Position numbers and translations under genes: made by a program. From the NCBI GenBank assembly GCA_030149115.1, contig JASBSE010000366.1:1-10492 (forward strand): a stretch of 10,492 nt of DNA, given 5' to 3'. Origin of the DNA: Winogradskyella sp. (lineage in GTDB: Bacteria > Bacteroidota > Bacteroidia > Flavobacteriales > Flavobacteriaceae). Shown one piece after another: positions 6,268 through 10,492 of this stretch (positions are counted from its first letter, which is position 1; each line of letters begins with the position of its first letter). The notes beneath the pieces are model-generated. The model saw nothing but the letters and a program-made list of their open reading frames with translations. It was not told the DNA's origin and searched no databases.

Positions 6268-6297
6268 CAAAGTTAAAACAATGTGCCATTTATACAA
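6268..6297 (-). promoter_or_regulatory. Promoter of the HAD hydrolase gene, overlapping the gpmI 3' end
   Basis: On the minus strand, TTG (6295-6297) is followed after 19 nt by TAACTTTG (6268-6275), matching both halves of the flavobacterial TTG-N19-TAnnTTTG promoter. The -33 element lies in the last two codons of gpmI and the -7 element in the intergenic gap, 20 nt before the ATG at 6247. This is the best complete two-part match in the window. Confidence 0.65.
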
Positions 6298-7804
6298 GAC
6301 TATGTTGGGTCATAGCATCAGGTTGTTTTATACCTATTAGTTTTAGAATGGTTGGTGCTATATCACCTAAAATACCATCCTTAATTTCCGTAAGCTCTTT
6401 ATCAATTAAAATGACAGGTACAGGATTAGTTGTATGTGCTGTGTTTGGAGTCCCATCAGGGTTTATCATCGTTTCACAGTTACCGTGATCTGCTATTAAA
6501 ATAGTAGTGTAATCATTTTCTAAAGCCGCTGTAACAACATCTTTAACACATTCGTCTACAGCCTCACAAGCTTTTATTGCAGCCTCCATAACACCTGTAT
6601 GACCAACCATATCGCCATTAGCAAAATTTAAACAAACAAAATCTGTTTCTCCTTTATTAAGCTCTGGTATAAGTGCATCTCTTAATTCATAAGCACTCAT
6701 TTCGGGTTTCAAATCGTAAGTAGCAACTTTTGGGGAGTTTCTAAGAATTCTTGTTTCACCTTCAAAAGGCTCTTCTCTTCCTCCTGAAAAGAAAAAAGTA
6801 ACATGAGGGTACTTTTCTGTTTCAGCTATTCTAATTTGCTTTTTTCTGTGTTTTTCTAAAACTTCGCCAAGGGTTTCTGATAAATTGTCTTTGTTAAAAA
6901 TAACATTTATACCCTTGAAATTATCATCATAATTCGTCATGGTTACGTAATGAAGATTTAATTTATGCATGTTGTATTCATGAAAATCTTCTTGCGATAG
7001 TGCTTGCGTTAACTGACGCCCACGATCTGTTCTAAAATTGAAGAAAATAACAACATCTTCATCTTTTATTGTTGCTACTGGTTTACCATTTTCATTAACC
7101 ACAAGTGGTTTTATAAATTCATCTGTAACATCTTCTTCATAGCTTTGTTGTATATCCTTTAGAACATTAGTAGTTTGTTTTCCTTCACCATGCACAACAG
7201 CATCATAGGCTAACTTTACACGTTCCCAACGCTTATCCCTGTCCATGGCATAATAACGCCCTGTAACTGTCGCCAGTTTTCCTGTTGTTTTAGCTAAATA
7301 TTCTTCTAACTCTGAAATAAAACCATAACCAGATTTAGGGTCTACATCTCTACCATCTGTAAAAGCATGAACATAAATATTTTTTAAATCATTCTCTTTT
7401 GCTGCATCCAACAGTCCATACACATGCTTGATATGTGAGTGCACTCCTCCATCGCTTACCAAACCTAATAAGTGCACATCTTTTCCATTAGCCTTAGCAT
7501 AACTAAAAGCATCCTTTAATACTCGCTCTTGTTGAAGCGTTTTATTTTCTACAGCAAGGTTAATCTTAACTAAATCCTGATATACAATTCTACCAGCTCC
7601 AAGATTCATGTGTCCTACCTCACTATTACCCATTTGTCCTTCTGGCAAACCTACATGCAATCCATCAGTTCGCAAACTAGCATTAGCATATCTGTCGTAT
7701 AACCCATCAATAAATGGAGTCTCTGCATTATCTATTGCCGAAACTTTTGGATCTGGTGATTTTCCCCAGCCATCAAGTATCATTAAAATAACCTTCTTAT
7801 TCAT
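6290..7804 (-). CDS. gpmI: 2,3-bisphosphoglycerate-independent phosphoglycerate mutase
   Basis: GpmI interconverts 3- and 2-phosphoglycerate in glycolysis and gluconeogenesis using two Mn2+ ions and a phosphoserine intermediate. At 504 aa it is typical in length, with an alkaline-phosphatase-like domain split by the phosphotransferase insert. Visible features: MILDGWG with metal ligand Asp11; QMGNSEVGHMNLGAGR with nucleophile Ser61; VHSHIKH (His122); GRDVDP (151-156); RYYAMDRDKRWER (183-195); FNFRTDRGRQ with Arg258; EKYPHVTFFFSGG with Lys331; NGDMVGHTG with Asp398 and His402; ADHGNCE with Asp439 and His440; and AHTTNPVP with His457. All catalytic positions are intact. The ATG at 7804 is preceded by TATATTTG 19 nt upstream. 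The gene appears monocistronic, since the downstream HAD gene has its own promoter overlapping the gpmI end. Confidence 0.98.
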   Translation of the reverse strand: MNKKVILMILDGWGKSPDPKVSAIDNAETPFIDGLYDRYANASLRTDGLHVGLPEGQMGNSEVGHMNLGAGRIVYQDLVKINLAVENKTLQQERVLKDAFSYAKANGKDVHLLGLVSDGGVHSHIKHVYGLLDAAKENDLKNIYVHAFTDGRDVDPKSGYGFISELEEYLAKTTGKLATVTGRYYAMDRDKRWERVKLAYDAVVHGEGKQTTNVLKDIQQSYEEDVTDEFIKPLVVNENGKPVATIKDEDVVIFFNFRTDRGRQLTQALSQEDFHEYNMHKLNLHYVTMTNYDDNFKGINVIFNKDNLSETLGEVLEKHRKKQIRIAETEKYPHVTFFFSGGREEPFEGETRILRNSPKVATYDLKPEMSAYELRDALIPELNKGETDFVCLNFANGDMVGHTGVMEAAIKACEAVDECVKDVVTAALENDYTTILIADHGNCETMINPDGTPNTAHTTNPVPVILIDKELTEIKDGILGDIAPTILKLIGIKQPDAMTQHSLV

Positions 7805-7823
7805 GTTCTTGTGTTTATTACTT

Positions 7824-7831
7824 CAAATATA
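7824..7831 (-). promoter_or_regulatory. -7 promoter element of gpmI
   Basis: The minus strand reads TATATTTG, an exact TAnnTTTG match, with 19 nt to the gpmI ATG, the same distance as for the map, CoA-transferase and HAD genes. No good TTTG -33 element is seen 19-23 nt upstream of it. Confidence 0.5.
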
Positions 7832-8066
7832 AGGTATAGAATACGACTATAATTCTGTATTTAAAAAATTTTGAATGTTATTTAACTTTAAAACTATACT
7901 GTACTGATTGTTATATAGATACGTGTTTTTATGAAAGCCTTAACAGATTTGTTTTCAAAACGTTAAATGTATGTTATTTAAAATTTCTTAGTGTAACATT
8001 ATAGAAATTATGTCGTCTCTTTAGTATAATCAAAAAACAAATCAATTAATTTTTAAATCTTTCATC
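7832..8066. other. AT-rich intergenic region upstream of the ankyrin gene
   Basis: About 235 nt between the gpmI promoter and the ankyrin start, very AT-rich, with no convincing gene. Unlike its neighbours, the ankyrin gene has no TAnnTTTG 18-20 nt before its ATG. The nearest candidates are imperfect: TAACTTTA at 7883-7890, and the CTCTTTAG / TATAAT stretch at about 8017-8030. A GTTTTCAAAAC palindrome lies at 7951-7961. The ankyrin mRNA may therefore have a longer leader or use another sigma factor; this is inference from an absent motif. Confidence 0.4.
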
Positions 8067-8462
8067 ATGAAAAAAACAGTAGTAATTTTAGCCTTAGCAT
8101 TGGGCTTTTCAATCACAAATTTAAATGCATCAAACGATCTTTTGACTTCAACAAATGAAGTAGCTGTAAAAACTTTTGAAGTAAGCCCTCTATGCAAAGC
8201 AGTAGCTACAGGAGATGTAGAGCTAGCAAAATCCTTAATAGAACAAGGTGCTGATGTAAATGCCAAATCTAATGGCATGAGTCCTATTCACTACGCAGCA
8301 AAATACAACCGTGTAGAGTTAATTAAAATATTATTAAAAGCTGGTGCTGATGTGCACAAATCTTGCGATTTAGGCTACACCGCATTAAACCACGCAGAAC
8401 AATCTAAAGCCAAGGAAGCGGCACAGTTTTTGAAACGCTTTAAAAAGAAAGTGTCTAATTAA
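8067..8462 (+). CDS. Secreted ankyrin-repeat protein
   Basis: A 131-residue protein with a Sec signal peptide (MKKTVV followed by a hydrophobic core, likely cleavage after NLNA at residue 21). After a short linker come two clear ankyrin repeats and a degenerate third: SPLCKAVATGDVELAKSLIEQGADVNA (40-66), GMSPIHYAAKYNRVELIKILLKAGADVHK (70-98) and GYTALNHAEQSKAKEAAQFLKRF (103-125). The C-terminus is lysine-rich. There is no lipobox cysteine after the signal, so a periplasmic or secreted soluble location is expected. Ankyrin repeats bind proteins; no partner is identifiable here. The gene stands alone, separated from gpmI by a divergent AT-rich region, and ends at a strong terminator shared with the opposite M48 gene. 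Cys43 and Cys90 are the only cysteines in the mature part, possibly a disulfide. Specific function unknown. Confidence 0.88.
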   Translation: MKKTVVILALALGFSITNLNASNDLLTSTNEVAVKTFEVSPLCKAVATGDVELAKSLIEQGADVNAKSNGMSPIHYAAKYNRVELIKILLKAGADVHKSCDLGYTALNHAEQSKAKEAAQFLKRFKKKVSN

Positions 8463-8488
8463 AGACAATTATTTGAGTTAGTTAATTG

Positions 8489-8521
8489 AAAAAAGCGTCT
8501 TATATATTAAGACGCTTTTTT
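8489..8521. terminator. Bidirectional intrinsic terminator between ankyrin and M48 genes
   Basis: A 14-bp perfect stem (8489-8502 with 8508-8521) closes a 5-nt TATAT loop. The core is GCGTCTTA/TAAGACGC, with six As before and six Ts after, so it can work as a Rho-independent terminator on either strand. It follows the ankyrin stop by 26 nt. The M48 gene's final codons (AAA AAA GCG TCT TAA on the minus strand) form one arm, so the stop codon lies at the loop of its own terminator. Confidence 0.92.
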
Positions 8522-9274
8522 ATATTTTCTAATAGCTTCTCTAATTTTTTCAATACGATTTTCTGGATCGGGATGGGTACTTTGAAATTCTGGAACACGA
8601 TTAGGACCAGCTGCAGCTTTAAGTATCTCCATTACACCTATCATTTCTTCAGGATTGTAACCTGCCTTAATCATAAATTTCACCCCTAATTCATCACTTT
8701 CTAACTCATCTCCTCTTCCATTTTTTAATAATTGTCCTTGTCCCATTTGTTGAGCAACTCCACCCATATCTATAGCAGAACTACCCATTGCTATAACTTT
8801 CCAAAAGTTTGCATTAGTAATACGCTCATTAGAATGCCTACCCAAAACATGGCCAATTTCGTGCCCTAAAACACCTGCCAACTGATCTTGGTTTTCTAAT
8901 TTTGAAAATAAAGCATAGGTTATAAAAATTTGTCCACCTGGTAATGCAAATGCGTTTATTGTACTCTCATCAGCTAATAAATGAAATTCATACTCATAAG
9001 GCGTTTTTTTAGCTATACTACTATTAACAAGCTTATTACCAACATCATCTACCAAAGCTTGATATTGATTATTTGGATGTAATCCACCGTACTGCTGAGC
9101 CATGCCTTGTGCGCTTTGTAAGCCAATAGCTATCTCTTGATCTGGAGATAATGATATGGCCTGCTTTTTACCTGTATAAGGATTAATTTCTTCCTGACTG
9201 CATTTTCTAATAAATGCAAAGGCCACAACGGCCAAGGCTATAAAAATTCTGACTTTAAAATTACCTCTTCTCAT
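8507..9274 (-). CDS. M48 family metalloprotease, membrane-anchored or exported
   Basis: A 255-residue zinc endopeptidase of the M48 family, BepA/LoiP-like, expected to act in the periplasm in envelope protein quality control. The N-terminus (RRGNFKVR, then a hydrophobic run 10-22) is a membrane anchor or signal; Cys25 lacks a good lipobox (FIRKC), so lipidation is doubtful. The catalytic HEIGH motif is at 138-142 (His138, Glu139, His142). The third zinc ligand is probably Glu192 in ELESDELG. The FALPGGQIFITYALF stretch (109-123) is the substrate-edge strand typical of M48. STHPDPENRI, with His234, corresponds to the conserved THP loop that in BepA acts as a regulatory histidine switch. Unlike BepA, there is no C-terminal TPR domain. 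The ATG at 9274 has TAAATTTA 19 nt upstream as an imperfect promoter. The natural substrate is unknown. Confidence 0.92.
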   Translation of the reverse strand: MRRGNFKVRIFIALAVVAFAFIRKCSQEEINPYTGKKQAISLSPDQEIAIGLQSAQGMAQQYGGLHPNNQYQALVDDVGNKLVNSSIAKKTPYEYEFHLLADESTINAFALPGGQIFITYALFSKLENQDQLAGVLGHEIGHVLGRHSNERITNANFWKVIAMGSSAIDMGGVAQQMGQGQLLKNGRGDELESDELGVKFMIKAGYNPEEMIGVMEILKAAAGPNRVPEFQSTHPDPENRIEKIREAIRKYKKAS

Positions 9275-9293
9275 ATTGATTGTCTTAGTATGC

Positions 9294-9301
9294 TAAATTT
9301 A
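9294..9301 (-). promoter_or_regulatory. Possible -7 element of the M48 gene
   Basis: The minus strand reads TAAATTTA, one mismatch from TAnnTTTG (A for final G), located 19 nt before the M48 ATG. The position matches the spacing of the exact motifs elsewhere in the window, which is the main support. No -33 element is evident. Confidence 0.35.
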
Positions 9302-9364
9302 CAAAAGTTTGACACATAATTTATTGAAAAGTCATTATCTGTAGGTTCAAATTTTGAAAAACAT

Positions 9365-9372
9365 TAATTTTA
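9365..9372 (+). promoter_or_regulatory. Possible -7 element of the GNAT gene
   Basis: TAATTTTA is one mismatch from TAnnTTTG and ends 18 nt before the ATG at 9391. A small inverted repeat, TTCAAATTTTGAA at 9346-9358 (5-bp arms), lies just upstream where a regulator could bind. Both are weak in such AT-rich DNA. Confidence 0.3.
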
Positions 9373-9390
9373 TAGACTTAAAAAATTAAA

Positions 9391-9816
9391 ATGAACTACG
9401 ATTTTAAAATATTACCTAATTCTGAATTAGAATCTATTGTACCTCTGGTTTTTGAACTAAATGAAGGTAAAATCGAAGTGTCTGTTCTGTCTGCCAGATT
9501 TAATGAAATGAAAAATCAGAATTATAGGTGCGCTATAATAACCCGTAATGAAGAAATAGTTGGTGTTACCGGTCTATGGTTTTGTACAAGGCATTATTCT
9601 GGGAGATCTGTAGAGATAGACCATGTTTTCATAAAACCAAATCATAGAAACAAAGGCTTGGGTAAATTATTTATGAGCTGGATTCAAAATTACTGTAAAC
9701 AGAAAGGTTACGAAACTATTGAGCTAAACACTTATGTTCAGAATCATCCCTCACATAAATTTTATTATAATGAAGGTTTTAAAATTTTAGGCTATCACTT
9801 TCTGAAAAAGATCTAA
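9391..9816 (+). CDS. GNAT family N-acetyltransferase
   Basis: A 141-residue single-domain GNAT protein that should transfer an acetyl group from acetyl-CoA to an amine. Strand beta-4 and motif A are clear: SVEIDHVFIKPNHRNKGLGKLF (73-94), where Arg86-Asn87-Lys88-Gly89-Leu90-Gly91 is the Q/R-x-x-G-x-G pyrophosphate-binding loop. The C-terminal FYYNEGFKILGYHF (124-137) is the usual motif B end, with a Tyr in the general-acid region. The EEIVGVTGLWFCTRHYSGR stretch (54-72) gives strands 2 and 3. The substrate (small amine, antibiotic or protein) cannot be inferred. The gene stands alone, divergent from the M48 gene, and its stop is 1 nt from that of the converging peptidase E gene. The start is supported by an AT-rich leader and a full N-terminal first strand. 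Confidence 0.9.
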   Translation: MNYDFKILPNSELESIVPLVFELNEGKIEVSVLSARFNEMKNQNYRCAIITRNEEIVGVTGLWFCTRHYSGRSVEIDHVFIKPNHRNKGLGKLFMSWIQNYCKQKGYETIELNTYVQNHPSHKFYYNEGFKILGYHFLKKI

Positions 9817-9817
9817 A

Positions 9818-10492
9818 TTATTTTAAAAAACTTAATTCAGAATTCGTCGGTACTTCATAAGGTTCCTTTCCATACTCAAAAATTCTGGCATCTAAATTAC
9901 CCTTTAGCGTTAAGCTATCTCCTTTCACCTCTACCCAACTCCCTTCTCTTAAACCAATAACAGGTTGTGTATTAAACGCATGAAACTCTTTAATTCTGGT
10001 TTCTCTGGTTTCACCCATATGCTTACTGCTTGGATCTGGGTCTAAATAGTGTGGATTTATATTAAATGGTACCAAGCCTAAAGTCTTAAAACTTGGTGGG
10101 TAAACAATAGGCATGTCGTTTGTAGTGTTCATTGTTAGTCCACAAATATTACTTCCTGCACTTGTGCCTAGATAAGGCGTTCCTCTATTTACAGCCTCCT
10201 TTATTGAAGATAATACATCATTTTTATATAACTGATTCACCAAAACAAACGTATTTCCTCCACCTGTAAAAATACCTTCAGCCTCTTTAATCGCTTTCTT
10301 CGGGTCATCAAATGTATGAATCCCTTTTACTGACTTTCCTATTTTCTTAAAAGGCTTAGCCACTTTGTCTGTATATTCATCATGAGATATACCACCTGGT
10401 CTTGCATATGGTATAAATAGTATTTCGTTTACAGATTTAAAATGCGTTTTTAATTCATCCAAAAGATACTCTAAAGAACCGCTTCCATGAAC
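9818..10492 (-). CDS. pepE: Peptidase E (alpha-aspartyl dipeptidase, S51), 5'-truncated by window edge
   Basis: PepE is a cytosolic serine peptidase that cleaves dipeptides with N-terminal aspartate. The frame stays open to base 10492: the residues before the internal TTG at 10462 read VHGSGSLEYL, which matches the family N-terminus after its first strand. So the real start is just outside the window and only about ten residues are missing. The following positions count from that TTG. Visible motifs are IFTGGGNTF (64-72), the nucleophile elbow LGTSAGSN with Ser101, TTNDMPIV with Asp116, INPHYLDPDP with catalytic His138, and GETRETRIKEF (150-160). These parallel the Ser120/Asp135/His157 arrangement of Salmonella PepE. 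It converges on the GNAT gene with a single base between stop codons, so the transcripts must overlap at their 3' ends. Confidence 0.93.
   Translation of the reverse strand, partial: VHGSGSLEYLLDELKTHFKSVNEILFIPYARPGGISHDEYTDKVAKPFKKIGKSVKGIHTFDDPKKAIKEAEGIFTGGGNTFVLVNQLYKNDVLSSIKEAVNRGTPYLGTSAGSNICGLTMNTTNDMPIVYPPSFKTLGLVPFNINPHYLDPDPSSKHMGETRETRIKEFHAFNTQPVIGLREGSWVEVKGDSLTLKGNLDARIFEYGKEPYEVPTNSELSFLK

Noticed and set aside
7608..7832. 74-codon open frame on the plus strand over the gpmI start
   Set aside because: Antisense to the invariant GpmI nucleophile region; its composition has no independent support.
7931..7966. Eleven-codon ORF starting with ATG upstream of the ankyrin gene, as a possible leader peptide
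   Set aside because: No ribosome binding site or suitably placed promoter, and no codon bias for a regulated amino acid; an ORF this short is expected by chance.
8042..8278. 78-codon open frame on the minus strand over the ankyrin gene
   Set aside because: Antisense to the signal peptide and first ankyrin repeat; no promoter or family match.
8486..8689. 67-codon open frame on the plus strand starting at the terminator
   Set aside because: Antisense to the M48 C-terminus, and it begins just before the terminator hairpin.
10460..10462. TTG at 10462 as the peptidase E start
   Set aside because: The frame continues upstream to the window edge with residues VHGSGSLEYL that match the family N-terminus, so the start is outside the window.

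Overview
The window looks like core chromosome from an AT-rich member of the Bacteroidota, most likely a Flavobacteriaceae bacterium. Three things point there. Several genes have the Bacteroidetes-type -7 promoter element TAnnTTTG just upstream. Most starts lack a strong Shine-Dalgarno sequence. The family mix is typical of that group: DUF4846, DUF3050, a BT0820-like small HAD protein, a 421-residue acetyl-CoA hydrolase/transferase family protein and GpmI. I see no transposase, integrase, tRNA, rRNA, CRISPR array or clear sign of horizontal transfer.

Layout. Positions 1-1590 (+) hold the end of a DUF4846 protein, a 125-residue protein of unknown function with its own apparently leaderless promoter, and the flavinyltransferase lipoprotein ApbE. 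Positions 1693-4445 (-) form a tight four-gene operon with 5-6 nt gaps: map, a DUF3050 protein, a class I methyltransferase with a TTG start, and a DUF423 membrane protein. A divergent promoter region (4446-4567) then drives map leftward and a CoA-transferase (4568-5833) rightward. Next come a small HAD hydrolase and gpmI, both on the minus strand, each with its own promoter. An AT-rich gap of about 260 nt leads to a secreted ankyrin-repeat protein (+). That gene converges on an M48 metalloprotease (-) through a hairpin terminator built into the protease's last codons. A GNAT acetyltransferase (+) and a peptidase E gene (-, cut by the window edge) close the window with 1 nt between their stop codons.

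How the genes relate. Most are housekeeping or single-purpose enzymes: N-terminal methionine removal (Map), lower glycolysis (GpmI), CoA transfer, covalent flavin attachment to exported redox proteins (ApbE), cell-envelope proteolysis (M48) and cytosolic dipeptide hydrolysis (PepE). Apart from the map operon and the pair at 230-1590, neighbours look functionally independent and carry their own promoters. I did not find a convincing new multi-gene system. The best leads are the regulatory architecture (uniform promoter-to-start spacing, one leaderless start, a terminator inside coding sequence) and three poorly understood proteins: the 125-residue ApbE neighbour, the DUF3050 protein and the cysteine-less methyltransferase.
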